Below are positions 26,467-34,689 of a stretch of DNA of 64,000 bases, piece by piece. This DNA comes from an uncultured Clostridia bacterium. Lineage in GTDB: Bacteria; Bacillota; Clostridia; Christensenellales; UBA1242. Location of the stretch: the NCBI GenBank assembly GCA_944362965.1, contig CALVTR010000005.1, forward strand, positions 1 through 64,000. The letters are read 5' to 3'. Every line of letters begins with the position of its first letter. Position 1 is the first letter of the stretch. Made by a program: the position numbers and the translations under genes. A model generated the notes under the pieces. That model was not told the DNA's origin. It made no database searches and saw nothing but the letters and a program-made list of their open reading frames with translations.

Positions 26467-26782
26467 AAGAAATTTATTTATAAAGTGGATTTGTTTGCTT
26501 TTTTTGCTCTATAATTGGAAGGTTGTAAGTGTAAATATTCCACTTTCCGGCGAGTCTCGACGCCATTATTTAATTCGCTTACATGTAAAACACAAAAACA
26601 CTTAATATTTTAAAATTTTGTGCAGATAAAAAATGTAAGTTTTTAATTATTTTTACGCCGTAAAACAAGGTTTTTAGAAAAATAATTTTTTACTTGATTT
26701 TTGCTTAAATATTTAATATAATTAGTATGAGATTTTATTTTGTGTAAAAGTAAAGATATGCTTAATATAGAAAGGGGGCAGA
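26467..26782 (+). promoter_or_regulatory. scpA upstream region: promoter, palindrome and a GC-richer kernel
   Basis: About 315 bp before scpA. TTGATT (26694-26699), 17-bp spacer and TATAAT (26717-26722) form a clear scpA promoter. A perfect palindrome TTTTACG-C-CGTAAAA (26651-26665) sits just upstream and may be an operator. Around 26520-26580 is a short GC-richer patch (CCGGCGAGTCTCGACGCC) unlike its surroundings. It would encode MASRLAGKWNIYTYN on the minus strand but has no ribosome binding site, so I do not call a gene. Confidence 0.55.
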
Positions 26783-27595
26783 ATGTTCTTTTCAGAAGAT
26801 GAAAATATAGAAAACGTGCAAGATAGCCAAGACGAACAAATTGTTTCTGAAACAGAACAATTATCTTTTGTTGACGATAAATACCGATTTAAGCTAGACA
26901 ACTTTGAAGGACCACTTGACTTGCTACTTCATTTAATCAAGGATTCAAAACTTGATATCATGACAATAAAACTTGCAGACATCACAGAACAATATCTCGA
27001 ATACATGCAAGACATTGACAATATTGACATGGATAGAGCAAGCGAATTTATCACAGTTGCTGCAACTCTAATTGAGATAAAATCAAAACATATGTTGCCA
27101 GTTGAAACTGAAGAAACACCAGATGAAGAAGATAGTGAAGCGCTATTACTTCAACGTCTTAAAGAGTATGAATTATTCAAGCAAACGGGTGCTAAATTAA
27201 GGGAAATAGAAGATATCAATAAGCTCTATCGTGCACCGGGCAAGGAAACTGAGAAGGTTAAAATCATCATTAAAGATATGGTGCTTGATAAATTGCTTGA
27301 TGCTTTTGCGGCTATGCTTGCAAAGCAAATGGCTCGCGGAAAAGAGAAAGAAGAGCCAAAGAAGGTTGTTAAAGATAGATTTACAGTGGCAGAAAAAATT
27401 GTATCTATAAGAAGTTATGCTAGAGACCATCGCAGATTTCCATTTGAAGACCTGTTTACAAGTGATATGACAAAAAGTGAAATGATAAATGTCTTTTTAG
27501 CACTTCTTGAGCTCTTAAAGCTGCAATCTGTAAGGGTAGAGCAAATGGGAATATTCCAGCAAATAAACATAATTTCAAATGAGGTTCAATCATGA
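26783..27595 (+). CDS. scpA: Segregation and condensation protein ScpA
   Basis: A 270-aa kleisin that bridges the SMC heads and recruits ScpB to form the bacterial condensin. The family opening YRFKLDNFEGPLDLLLHLIK is at residues about 33-52, followed by the helical SMC-neck-binding bundle and the C-terminal winged helix (FPFEDLF...VFLALLELLKLQSV). The N-terminal 30 residues form an acidic extension. A strong AAAGGGGG site precedes the ATG. The stop overlaps scpB by 4 nt. Its partner smc is encoded 17 kb downstream. Confidence 0.96.
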   Translation: MFFSEDENIENVQDSQDEQIVSETEQLSFVDDKYRFKLDNFEGPLDLLLHLIKDSKLDIMTIKLADITEQYLEYMQDIDNIDMDRASEFITVAATLIEIKSKHMLPVETEETPDEEDSEALLLQRLKEYELFKQTGAKLREIEDINKLYRAPGKETEKVKIIIKDMVLDKLLDAFAAMLAKQMARGKEKEEPKKVVKDRFTVAEKIVSIRSYARDHRRFPFEDLFTSDMTKSEMINVFLALLELLKLQSVRVEQMGIFQQINIISNEVQS

Positions 27596-28332
27596 ATATA
27601 TTAGATGATAAAAATTTAAAAGAGATATTGAAAGCGATATTATTTGTTGCAGGAGACGGCATTGAAAAATCTTTTATAGCCGAAAAACTTGATATAAGCA
27701 GAAAGATGCTTGATAAGGCTATAGGTGAATTAAAAGACGAGCTTAGCGGCGATAATGGGATACACTTAATTGAGTATAAAGATAAGCTTCAACTTGCCAC
27801 AAATCCTAACTATGCAAATTACATATCCGATGTATTAAATCCAATTAGAGAAAAGTCTTTGACTAGAGCGGCACTTGAAACTCTTGCCATAATTGCTTAT
27901 AAACAGCCAATAACAAAGCTGGACATTGAAGATATCAGGGGAGTTAATTCAGATTACGCCGTTCAGATACTTATAGACCAGAACATGATTGAAGTTGTAG
28001 GACGTAAAGACGCTGTTGGGAAACCACTACTTTTTGGAACAACTGAAAACTTCTTAAAACGTTTTGATATAAAAGATATCTCTGACCTTCCTGATTACGA
28101 AGAACTCTTAAATAGAATAAAAACAATAAGACAAGAAGATGAAGAAAAGGAAGATACGCTATTTAGAAATGTTGACGACCTTGAGTTCAATGAAGAATTG
28201 CCAGACTATTTGAAAGGGGAAGACGTTGAAAGAATAGAAGCTGATGCTAATTTGGACAACGAAGAAAAAGAAATTGAAGAAAAGTTAAAATCCCTTGATG
28301 ATGCTTCAAACTCCGACAGTGATGCTGTATAA
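27592..28332 (+). CDS. scpB: Segregation and condensation protein ScpB
   Basis: A 246-aa protein with two winged-helix domains (residues 1-165) that dimerises and binds the ScpA middle region. Family segments are LKAILFVAGDGI, the ALETLAIIAYKQPITKLDIEDIRG block (shown here in parts: LAIIAYKQPIT, DIEDIRGV) and GRKDAVGKPLLFGTT. An extra acidic C-terminal tail of about 70 residues is longer than usual. Translationally coupled to scpA. Confidence 0.96.
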   Translation: MNILDDKNLKEILKAILFVAGDGIEKSFIAEKLDISRKMLDKAIGELKDELSGDNGIHLIEYKDKLQLATNPNYANYISDVLNPIREKSLTRAALETLAIIAYKQPITKLDIEDIRGVNSDYAVQILIDQNMIEVVGRKDAVGKPLLFGTTENFLKRFDIKDISDLPDYEELLNRIKTIRQEDEEKEDTLFRNVDDLEFNEELPDYLKGEDVERIEADANLDNEEKEIEEKLKSLDDASNSDSDAV

Positions 28333-28345
28333 TTCAAAGCCTACA

Positions 28346-28398
28346 ATATAAAGTATTATGTATTGCATACAAAATACTATATATAGTAAATTCTGCAA
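28346..28398. repeat. AT-rich palindromic repeat motif, copy 1
   Basis: The segment holds GCATACAAAATACTATATAT followed by AGTA. Related sequence occurs at 33926-33943 and 42148-42215; the shared core is about AATAYYATATATAGTR. Intergenic in all cases. Confidence 0.45.
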
Positions 28399-28404
28399 AA
28401 TAAA

Positions 28405-28431
28405 AGCCACAGGTTATCCCTGTGGTTTTTG
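28405..28431 (+). terminator. scpAB terminator
   Basis: CCACAGG/CCTGTGG stem, loop TTATC, followed by five T residues. Confidence 0.9.
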
Positions 28432-28486
28432 CTATTATTAAAGTTAAATCAAGCATGATTAAATAAAAATAAGCATAGATTAAAGT

Positions 28487-28633
28487 ATGCAAAAACTTAA
28501 AAGCTATGGTGAAAGGTATGCTTATACAAAAGTTAAGGTTAAAATAAATAAAGTTAAAGTTTTAAAAATTTTGTTTATAACTTTGGTTGTATGTGAAATT
28601 GTCTTAGGTGTGCTATGGGCGGTCGGGCTATAA
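28487..28633 (+). CDS. 48-residue single-span membrane protein coupled to the SpoIVFB-like gene
   Basis: A small ORF: a basic N-terminus (MQKLKSYGERYAYTKVKVK), then one hydrophobic helix ILFITLVVCEIVLGVLWAVG ending at the stop. It would be a cytoplasmic-tail, single-pass protein. Its last 19 nt overlap the start of the metalloprotease gene in another frame, a typical coupling layout. There is no clear ribosome binding site. By position it takes the place that spoIVFA has in Bacillus, but it is far shorter and shows no sequence evidence of homology. It is supported by its overlap and its sensible topology. Confidence 0.5.
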   Translation: MQKLKSYGERYAYTKVKVKINKVKVLKILFITLVVCEIVLGVLWAVGL

Positions 28634-29487
28634 AGCTAAAACAGAAATTAAGAAAGCTGCCAGTTCACCCAACGTTTATATTGCTTTTTTTGTGGTTTGT
28701 TTTGACAAAAAATATACCTACTTTTTTCATGTTTGCAGGCGTTGTATTAACTCATGAGCTTGGTCATTACATTGTTGCTAAAAAATTGGGCTACAAGCTT
28801 GATAGTTTTTTTATAGCTCCATATGGTGTTAGTTTAAATTATAAAGAAAGAGCATTTGACAGCAGGGATGAAATTTTAATTGCAATGGCAGGCCCTGCGG
28901 TCAATTTATGTTTAAGTTTGATTACTGTCTCTCTATGGTGGATTTTTCCTGATGTATACAATTATACAAATTCTTTTGTTATGCAGTCTACCATGCTTGG
29001 TCTTTTTAACTTGTTGCCATGCTACCCACTTGACGGAGGCAGAATTATGGTTGGCTTGCTTCAAAATTATACATCAAGAAAGAAGGCGGTCAAGCTTACA
29101 AACATTTTTAATTATATTTTTTCATTCATCATCTTGCTTTTGTTTTTTATATCGTGTTTTATAGATTTTAATCCAACCTTGTGTCTTTTTGGATGTTTTC
29201 TAATTATGGGTATTATAGACAGCAAGTATGAATGCAAATATCAACCCATAGCACTCTTTAAAAAGCACAACAAAAATTTTTCTAAGCCTGTGTTTTTAAC
29301 TGTAGATTATAGCGTCTCCATCTCAAGACTATTGCGTCATATAGAAGTAAATAAAATGACTATCTTTGTTGTCAAGCTCAAGGGTGATAGGGTGATTTTT
29401 TTAGATGAAGATAGGCTTAAAAAACTCAGCCTAAAATACTCCATCACAACAACGCTCGGCGAAATTTTTAAACAAGAAAAGGAATGA
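28615..29487 (+). CDS. SpoIVFB-like site-2 (M50) metalloprotease
   Basis: A 290-aa intramembrane zinc protease. HELGH (about residues 48-52) provides two zinc ligands and the catalytic Glu. The second motif, NLLPCYPLDGGR (about 137-148), provides the third ligand Asp. About five to six membrane helices lie within the first 205 residues, and a soluble CBS-like domain (about 215-290) closes the protein, as in SpoIVFB. Family role: cleaving pro-SigK in the mother cell; a sigK with a leader is encoded at 49.6 kb. A TAGGTG site inside the preceding small ORF gives the start. Confidence 0.85.
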   Translation: MGGRAIKLKQKLRKLPVHPTFILLFLWFVLTKNIPTFFMFAGVVLTHELGHYIVAKKLGYKLDSFFIAPYGVSLNYKERAFDSRDEILIAMAGPAVNLCLSLITVSLWWIFPDVYNYTNSFVMQSTMLGLFNLLPCYPLDGGRIMVGLLQNYTSRKKAVKLTNIFNYIFSFIILLLFFISCFIDFNPTLCLFGCFLIMGIIDSKYECKYQPIALFKKHNKNFSKPVFLTVDYSVSISRLLRHIEVNKMTIFVVKLKGDRVIFLDEDRLKKLSLKYSITTTLGEIFKQEKE

Positions 29488-29911
29488 GAGCGTCAATATT
29501 TTTGCGTTCTAATTCTTTTAGATTTGTCAATATTTCATCAAGTTCGCTTGACACGCCCTGATGATCAGCTTGGTCTTTTATGCAAGTCAAAAAGCCCATA
29601 AAAGTGCCAAGTAGCATAAGCTCTGCTATATGCCTTGTCGTTTTATCAGTCATAGTGGACATATTGATAGAACCCCAGAGTCTTGCCTTTTCAAACCAAT
29701 TATTATCTTTTATCCCTTCAATTTTCTCAGCCTTAGCAAGAAGTTCACATTCTTTTTCAAGGGCAAGATACTTGTCCTCTTCATTTGCAAGTTCCTTTTG
29801 CAGGTTTGTATCTTTCACCTTAGGTAATATGTCTTCTATTGATTGAACTGCCGTGCGAATATTTTGATAAACGGCATTTATGTATTTTGTCATTTTTTCT
29901 TTATCGTCCAT
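29468..29911 (-). CDS. Helical-bundle hypothetical protein
   Basis: A 147-aa, mostly alpha-helical protein that looks ferritin-like in overall pattern: long amphipathic helices, KARLWGSINMSTMTDK, HIAELMLLGTFMG and a C-terminal NIDALIPFL. I recall similar uncharacterised clostridial proteins but cannot name the family. GGAGG precedes the ATG at 29911. It is convergent with the metalloprotease gene and their 3' ends overlap by 20 nt with no terminator hairpin between them. Confidence 0.6.
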   Translation of the reverse strand: MDDKEKMTKYINAVYQNIRTAVQSIEDILPKVKDTNLQKELANEEDKYLALEKECELLAKAEKIEGIKDNNWFEKARLWGSINMSTMTDKTTRHIAELMLLGTFMGFLTCIKDQADHQGVSSELDEILTNLKELERKNIDALIPFLV

Positions 29912-29957
29912 TTTTCCCTCCTATTAATTGTTTGTGTAATATTTTAATTTTTATTCA

Positions 29958-31397
29958 ATGATGAATACATTTTCTCACTTTGCAAACAATACTAGTATGA
30001 AAAAGTCAACAAAGATACTTCTTGCATTATTTGTGCTAGTGACTATACCATCATTAGTGCTTGGCGGTTCAATTTTATCAGGAATAAAAGCCACTGATAA
30101 TGGCTTTGTTTTTGATTTTGACACAAAAGGGATTATAGCACTAGCTTTAACTGCCATTTCAATAGTGCTTGGAAGTATTTTGTATGCACGTTTTTTGTCA
30201 ACCTTGAAACTTGAAAAACTATTATTCTTTTCAAGCATTCCGCTTATTGTAATTTATGGTGCTATTATATTTTTGATAGCTGATTTATCAAACATAGAGA
30301 ATGACTTTGCAAAATCTGTGCAAACACTTTTAAACTTATCGACTGACAACGCCTATAACACAATATTATGGGCAATACTTGTGACTCTTATTTTTATTGG
30401 AATTTTATCATTAAATTTCTTTATAATTTGCAGACCTATGAACAGGGTGGAAAAGGTGGTCTCTAGATTGGGCGACGGAAAGGTAAAGGAAGAGAAACTG
30501 ACTATAGGTGGTGGCAAGCAATTTAAAACAATTGAGCATGGACTCAATAAAATCAACAACAACTATAAAGAAAAAGACAACTCTTTAAAGACTTCAAAAC
30601 TGCAAAATAAAAGCACGTCAAAGAGACTTATTAAAATTCTTGGAAGAAATAATGTCGCCGAGCTTGAGATGGGAAGGTCTATAACAAGACAGGTAACACT
30701 TTTATATACGCATCTATTTCACTATGAAAACGATAAAACTTTGCAAGCTGATTTTGACTTAATTAAATCCTATTATAAAGATATCGCTCCGCTTGTTAAA
30801 CGTTTTTCAGGTTATATAGAAGGGTATAATGAGAATGGGTTGATAGCGGTGTTTGCAAGGGCTGAAGATGCCATAGAATGTTCGCTCGTAATTTCACGCA
30901 CTATCAAAATAAAAAATAGGTCAAATAAAAGTGGAAACCATTTATTAGAAAGAATATCTATTTTAACGTCCCGTGTCACTTATAAGGCTATAGGGAAAGA
31001 TGATGATAAAAAGCCTACGATTATCTCAAATGAGAACGAAACTTTAGAGAGAATTGACAAAATCGCAGAATTTATGCAAGCGAAAATAATATTTACAAAG
31101 TCAGTTCTAGACGATTTACCTGTAAACTACAAGCTTGCATATCGCTATTTAGGCTCTGTTAATATGTTTAACACCCAAGAGATAATGTTATTTGAAGATT
31201 TAGATGTCTATCCAAAGAATGAAGCAGAAAAATTGATTAGAAATAAAGGCGTCTTTGAACGCGGTATAATAAACTACAATAATGGCGACTACAACAAAGC
31301 TATTTCATATTTCCAAGACAATTTACGCAGTAACCCAAGCGATAGGGCGGGTTACATCTACTATAGCAATGCAAAAGAAAAGCTTGATAAGGCTTAA
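29958..31397 (+). CDS. Membrane protein with degenerate nucleotide-cyclase homology domain and TPR tail
   Basis: Up to 479 aa (an alternative start ATG at 29997 gives the more typical MKKSTKILLALFV leader). Three membrane helices are followed by a HAMP-like segment (CRPMNRVEKVVSRLGDGKV), a class III cyclase-homology domain (about 230-400) and a TPR-like tail (FERGIINYNNGDYNKAISYF, NPSDRAGYIYY). The cyclase metal-binding region, normally FADIRGFT-like, reads LYTHLFHYEN, and the GDG-like loop reads YNENGLIAVFARAEDA. The metal aspartates appear lost, so catalysis is unlikely. A sensing or scaffolding role is inferred. Confidence 0.65.
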   Translation: MMNTFSHFANNTSMKKSTKILLALFVLVTIPSLVLGGSILSGIKATDNGFVFDFDTKGIIALALTAISIVLGSILYARFLSTLKLEKLLFFSSIPLIVIYGAIIFLIADLSNIENDFAKSVQTLLNLSTDNAYNTILWAILVTLIFIGILSLNFFIICRPMNRVEKVVSRLGDGKVKEEKLTIGGGKQFKTIEHGLNKINNNYKEKDNSLKTSKLQNKSTSKRLIKILGRNNVAELEMGRSITRQVTLLYTHLFHYENDKTLQADFDLIKSYYKDIAPLVKRFSGYIEGYNENGLIAVFARAEDAIECSLVISRTIKIKNRSNKSGNHLLERISILTSRVTYKAIGKDDDKKPTIISNENETLERIDKIAEFMQAKIIFTKSVLDDLPVNYKLAYRYLGSVNMFNTQEIMLFEDLDVYPKNEAEKLIRNKGVFERGIINYNNGDYNKAISYFQDNLRSNPSDRAGYIYYSNAKEKLDKA

Positions 31398-31421
31398 TCT
31401 GCTGCAAACTTTGTCTGTTAC

Positions 31422-31451
31422 TTGACAAATTCTAGTCTTTAGTGGTATATT
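31422..31451 (+). promoter_or_regulatory. Promoter placed for a leaderless mRNA
   Basis: TTGACA (31422-31427), 18-bp spacer, TATATT (31446-31451). Only six bases separate the -10 from the ATG at 31458, so transcription should start at the start codon; no ribosome binding site is present. Confidence 0.7.
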
Positions 31452-31457
31452 TTTTGC

Positions 31458-32234
31458 ATGAAATGGAAACGTGCAATAAAGGAATATCAGTATTGCCCAA
31501 GATGCGGGCTTAAATGCCTTGTAAGTAATGATGTTTGCCCAGATTGTGGGCTATCTTTTTCACGTTTAAAAATAGCCACAAATAAGGAAGCTAAAAATAA
31601 AATCTTGCGTCACGATAGAGATTTTATTATTCGCACTTCAACTTTGCCAAGCGATGTAAGTTTTATAAGGTTGCTGCTTTATGCTTTATTTTTAGGTGTC
31701 TTTGGAACGCATTGCTTCTATGTGGGTAGGTATCTGCGTGGCGCGATAACTTTAGGTGACTTTATAGCCATTTGCCTTTTAACAATTTTTAATGCAGACC
31801 TAATGGCTATAAATGATGGGGCATTAGTTGGTGTGCTTTCAACTATCTGCGGTCTTATAATGCTATTTTCTTGGATATGGGATGTCTTTATGATTATATT
31901 TAAAAAATTCAAAGTTCCTGTAGCCATAGATCTAGATATTGAGCAAATAAACAGCTCAGCTAGTGATAAAAGCGAAAATAAGGTTGAAACAATTTCTTCT
32001 ACAAATAGTGATATTCAAACTGAGTATAACAAAAATAACCAAGTTGAATTAGAAGATTCTAAAACAAAAGACGAGATAGATGTTGAAAGTATAAAACTTT
32101 TAATACAAGAAGGTAAGTCTTTGATAGAACAAGAAAAGGAAGATAAAAAAGACGTTATAGAGAATATAGAGAAAACCAATATAAAAGTCGAAGATGAAAA
32201 TAAGACTAAGGACAATAGTGGAGAAAATAAATGA
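31458..32234 (+). CDS. Zinc-ribbon TM2-domain membrane protein
   Basis: A 258-aa protein. An N-terminal zinc ribbon has four cysteines (CPRCGLKC and CPDCG, residues about 13-31). A TM2 domain (about 68-140) shows [19 protein letters not shown] and a second hydrophobic stretch. A long acidic, Ser/Lys/Glu-rich tail (about 160-258) follows. The TM2 family has no agreed biochemical role. It is transcribed from its own promoter and its stop overlaps the mnmA start (ATGA), so the two are co-translated. Confidence 0.75.
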   Translation: MKWKRAIKEYQYCPRCGLKCLVSNDVCPDCGLSFSRLKIATNKEAKNKILRHDRDFIIRTSTLPSDVSFIRLLLYALFLGVFGTHCFYVGRYLRGAITLGDFIAICLLTIFNADLMAINDGALVGVLSTICGLIMLFSWIWDVFMIIFKKFKVPVAIDLDIEQINSSASDKSENKVETISSTNSDIQTEYNKNNQVELEDSKTKDEIDVESIKLLIQEGKSLIEQEKEDKKDVIENIEKTNIKVEDENKTKDNSGENK

Positions 32235-33325
32235 GAATAGTTGTAGGAATAAGCGGCGGAGTTGACTCATCAGTTGCAGCTTATCTTTTGAAAGAGCAAG
32301 GGCATGATGTCATTGGACTTTTCATGGTAAACTGGGAAGAAAAAGATGGTGCGTGCACAGCTGAAGAAGACTTTGAAGATGTCAAAAGGGTATGCAATAA
32401 AATAGGAATACCTTATTTTTCTGTCAATTATTCAAAGGAATACTTTAACAGAGTTTTTGAGTATTTCCTTGACGAATATAAGAAAGGTAGAACGCCTAAT
32501 CCTGATGTTTTGTGTAACCGAGAAGTAAAGTTTGGACCTTTTCTTGAACAAGCAAAGAAACTTGGTGCTGATATGATTGCAACAGGGCACTATGCAAAGA
32601 AGATTAAAAAAGACGGGAAATTTTATTTAGCAAAGGCTGCTGATTTAAATAAAGACCAATCTTACTTCTTAAATCAATTAAGACAAGACCAACTTGCAAG
32701 CGTTATCTTTCCGCTTGAAGATATTGATAAACCTAAGGTAAGAGAAATTGCTCATAAATTAGACCTTGTCAACGCAGACAAAAAGGACAGCACAGGTATT
32801 TGCTTCATTGGAGAGAGAAACTTCAAAAAATTTTTACAAGAATATTTGCCTGCAAAGCCCGGTAAAATCCTAGACTTAAATGGTAATGTGGTTGGGAAAC
32901 ATGATGGGCTTATGTATTATACTTTAGGGCAAAGACGTGGGCTAAATATTGGTGGCAAAAAGGGCGGAAATGGAGAGCGCTGGTTTGTTATTAAAAAAGA
33001 TTTAGAAAATAATATTCTCTACGTTTCTCAAGGGGAAGATAAGTTGCTTTATAGTGATTATCTTCTTGCAAGCGGCATGAACTGGATACCTGAAATTCCT
33101 GAGAATAAAGAATTTGATTGCTATGCAAAGTTTAGATATCGTCAACCTGATCAAAAGATTAGCGTGAAGATTTTAGACAAAGACCATATCAGAGTTGATT
33201 TTGCTGAAAGTCAACGTGCTATTACTCCGGGTCAATATGTTGTTCTATATACAGAAGATGGCATTTGTCTTGGTGGTGGAACGATTGACGAAAGTTTTGA
33301 TAAAGTTGGTAATAAGATAAGTTAG
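32231..33325 (+). CDS. mnmA: tRNA-specific 2-thiouridylase MnmA
   Basis: A 364-aa enzyme making 2-thiouridine at the wobble position of Glu, Gln and Lys tRNAs. The PP-loop is [12 protein letters not shown] at the start. The catalytic cysteines lie in [12 protein letters not shown] and [10 protein letters not shown]. The ATGHYA segment and the C-terminal beta domain are in their usual order. The start overlaps the TM2 gene by 4 nt. The region after its stop holds the structured element at 33343. Confidence 0.97.
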   Translation: MRIVVGISGGVDSSVAAYLLKEQGHDVIGLFMVNWEEKDGACTAEEDFEDVKRVCNKIGIPYFSVNYSKEYFNRVFEYFLDEYKKGRTPNPDVLCNREVKFGPFLEQAKKLGADMIATGHYAKKIKKDGKFYLAKAADLNKDQSYFLNQLRQDQLASVIFPLEDIDKPKVREIAHKLDLVNADKKDSTGICFIGERNFKKFLQEYLPAKPGKILDLNGNVVGKHDGLMYYTLGQRRGLNIGGKKGGNGERWFVIKKDLENNILYVSQGEDKLLYSDYLLASGMNWIPEIPENKEFDCYAKFRYRQPDQKISVKILDKDHIRVDFAESQRAITPGQYVVLYTEDGICLGGGTIDESFDKVGNKIS

Positions 33326-33342
33326 TTTAAAAATAGGAAAGG

Positions 33343-33444
33343 GCGGGGCTGATAAGACAAACTCTCACGGGAGAGTTTGTTTGAAAAAAGCTCCGCTTTT
33401 TCCCTGCTTTTAGCGTTAAGCTAAAAGCAGCTTATCAGCCCCGC
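33343..33444 (+). ncRNA. 102-nt cloverleaf-like structured element (four perfect helices)
   Basis: An outer 14-bp perfect stem (GCGGGGCTGATAAG at 33343-33356 with CTTATCAGCCCCGC at 33431-33444) encloses three perfect hairpins: ACAAACTCTC/GAGAGTTTGT (33357-33380, loop ACGG), AAAAAGC/GCTTTTT (33385-33401, loop TCC) and TGCTTTTAGC/GCTAAAAGCA (33405-33429, loop GTTAA). All bases but a few linkers are paired, making a four-way junction. GC content is far above the surroundings. It does not match tRNA, rnpB, SRP RNA or a riboswitch I know. It could be a structured RNA, a transcription or 3'-processing element for mnmA, or a mobile repeat. Confidence 0.65.
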
Positions 33445-33557
33445 ATCCCATCAAATTTCACCAACTTCGCTTAAAATATATATTAAAAGGTCAGTATTTT
33501 TCTAATAGGAAGTATAAAATTTATAAAATAAGCCAACCTAAAGACAGGAGGTAAAAA

Positions 33558-33785
33558 ATGATTATAGCAAATTATATCGCTTTTATCATACTACTTATAG
33601 GTGGACTTAATTGGGGACTTGTTGGTCTATTTAATTTCAACTTAGTGGCATGGATAAGCATGGGGCATAGAGTTATAGAAAGAATTATCTATATCTTAGT
33701 ATTGATTGCAACAATATGGCTAATCATTGCAGCGGCTATAGACGGTGGAATAGTTCTAACAAATGCTCTATATAGAACTGTATAA
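33558..33785 (+). CDS. DUF378 family small membrane protein
   Basis: A 75-aa protein with two membrane helices. The family signature LLIGGLNWGLVGLF near the start is clear, followed by the short loop and second helix ending in a polar tail. Function unknown in the family. An AGGAGG ribosome binding site is well placed. Monocistronic between the cloverleaf element and a strong terminator. Confidence 0.88.
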   Translation: MIIANYIAFIILLIGGLNWGLVGLFNFNLVAWISMGHRVIERIIYILVLIATIWLIIAAAIDGGIVLTNALYRTV

Positions 33786-33788
33786 TAG

Positions 33789-33818
33789 AAAAAAGAAGGC
33801 TTAAAAACCTTCTTTTTT
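33789..33818 (+). terminator. DUF378 gene terminator
   Basis: AAAAAAGAAGG/CCTTCTTTTTT stem with an 8-nt loop. Confidence 0.88.
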
Positions 33819-33948
33819 ATATTAAAATTAATTCATCTATTTGTATAGAAAAAGTTTTTCTAAAATTTTTATAAAAGGTATTAAAAATTAGAAATGACTA
33901 CATTCACTATCTTAAATGCAAAAATAATACCATATATAGTATAAGGTT

Positions 33949-34037
33949 TGGCGCAGAGAACAGGATTCGAACCTGCGAAGGCTTATAACCTTACACGCTT
34001 TCCAAGCGTGCGCCTTAAACCGCTCGGCCATCTCTGC
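33949..34037 (-). tRNA. tRNA-Ser (GGA anticodon)
   Basis: On the minus strand: acceptor GCAGAGA/TCTCTGC, D arm GCCGAGCGGTTTAAGGC, anticodon arm CACGC-TTGGAAA-GCGTG (anticodon GGA, reading UCC and UCU), a long class II variable arm (AAGG...CCTT), T arm GCAGG-TTCGAAT-CCTGT, discriminator G and an encoded CCA. All parts fit a serine tRNA. Confidence 0.98.
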
Positions 34038-34046
34038 ATAAAAATA

Positions 34047-34075
34047 AGATAACATGAAAGTTATGTTTTTGTCAA
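34047..34075 (-). promoter_or_regulatory. tRNA-Ser promoter
   Basis: On the minus strand, TTGACA (34075-34070), 17-bp spacer, TTATCT (34052-34047), just upstream of the tRNA. It overlaps a plus-strand promoter-like pair (see the candidate RNA at 34089). Confidence 0.7.
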
Positions 34076-34088
34076 GTATAATTGTAGT

Positions 34089-34190
34089 GAATAAGTCAAA
34101 AAACTTAGCATTGAGTGCATGAAGCGTAATGGTAAAGTTCTGCTAAAACAGAAACTTTCTGTAGACTCAATGCACTTAACTCAAGCAGCA
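34089..34190 (+). ncRNA. Candidate small structured RNA
   Basis: ATGAAA (34054-34059), 17-bp spacer and TATAAT (34077-34082) predict a start near 34089. Downstream, GCATTGAGT (34108-34116) pairs with ACTCAATGC (34165-34173) over 9 bp, enclosing a second hairpin AAAGTTCTG/CAGAAACTTT (34134-34158, one bulge). No ORF of note. The 3' end is uncertain; I see no strong terminator. Not a tRNA, despite a tRNA-like size. Confidence 0.4.
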
Positions 34191-34400
34191 CAGAATTTAT
34201 AGAAGGTATTTTAATCTTCAATAGTTTTAATAAGTTTAACTAGCCGCCACCACGAATTTAATTATATAAACTAAGATATAGAAGATTATGTCAAAAATAA
34301 ATAAATGAATTGCCATTTGCATTTAAATACTGATTAAGTGTGTTTGCATTTAAAATGATAATCGCGTGGATGAATATGAGTTTTGTGTTTATCTGAAAAT
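34191..34400. other. AT-rich gap between candidate RNA and YjzC-like gene
   Basis: About 210 bp without a gene on either strand. It includes a short GC-richer word (TAGCCGCCACCACG near 34240) and a duplicated TTTGCATTTAAA motif (about 34316 and 34342). Nothing functional recognised. Confidence 0.4.
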
Positions 34401-34433
34401 AAAAAAGCCGTGATTTTACTCACAGCTTTTTTT
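34401..34433 (-). terminator. Terminator of the YjzC-like gene
   Basis: AAAAAAGC/GCTTTTTT outer stem plus GTGA/TCAC inner stem with one mismatch; A- and T-runs on both sides make it functional for the minus-strand gene. Confidence 0.7.
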
Positions 34434-34443
34434 AAGCAACTAT

Positions 34444-34605
34444 TTATTCTTCGTCCATTTCATAATGAGAACCAGAATTTTGTGTTGCAGGGAAACGTTG
34501 ACCTTTTTCAAGGTAGCAACTTCCACCACATCTGCCATCTTTATCATAGCAAGAATAGTTGCCAGATTTTGGTGCTTGTTCACCAGGTTTCCATTGTTTA
34601 CTCAT
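34444..34605 (-). CDS. YjzC-like small protein, cysteine-containing
   Basis: A 53-aa protein starting MSKQWKPGEQAPKSGNYSCY and containing RCGGSCYLEKGQRFPATQ. The PGE-AP-SG-Y and LEKG--FP spacing fits the YjzC family (known in Bacillus as a small sporulation-sigma-controlled protein). Three cysteines suggest metal binding or a redox role here. A strong GGAGGT lies upstream of the ATG at 34605, and a hairpin terminator follows. Confidence 0.72.
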   Translation of the reverse strand: MSKQWKPGEQAPKSGNYSCYDKDGRCGGSCYLEKGQRFPATQNSGSHYEMDEE

Positions 34606-34689
34606 GTTCAACCTCCGTAAGTATTGTGTGTAGAATTAAAAATTCTATTCTTATCATCAAAAAAATATTTTATTTTTATCAAAATAAGT

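Noticed and set aside
26495-26573. Short minus-strand frame MASRLAGKWNIYTYN... in the scpA upstream region
   Set aside because: It has no ribosome binding site or promoter and is only about 30 codons long. The GC-richer patch is noted as a feature of the region but not called a gene.
34108-34173. tRNA-like fold near 34.1 kb
   Set aside because: There is no T-loop TTCGA, no CCA and no anticodon arm of proper size; kept only as a candidate structured RNA.
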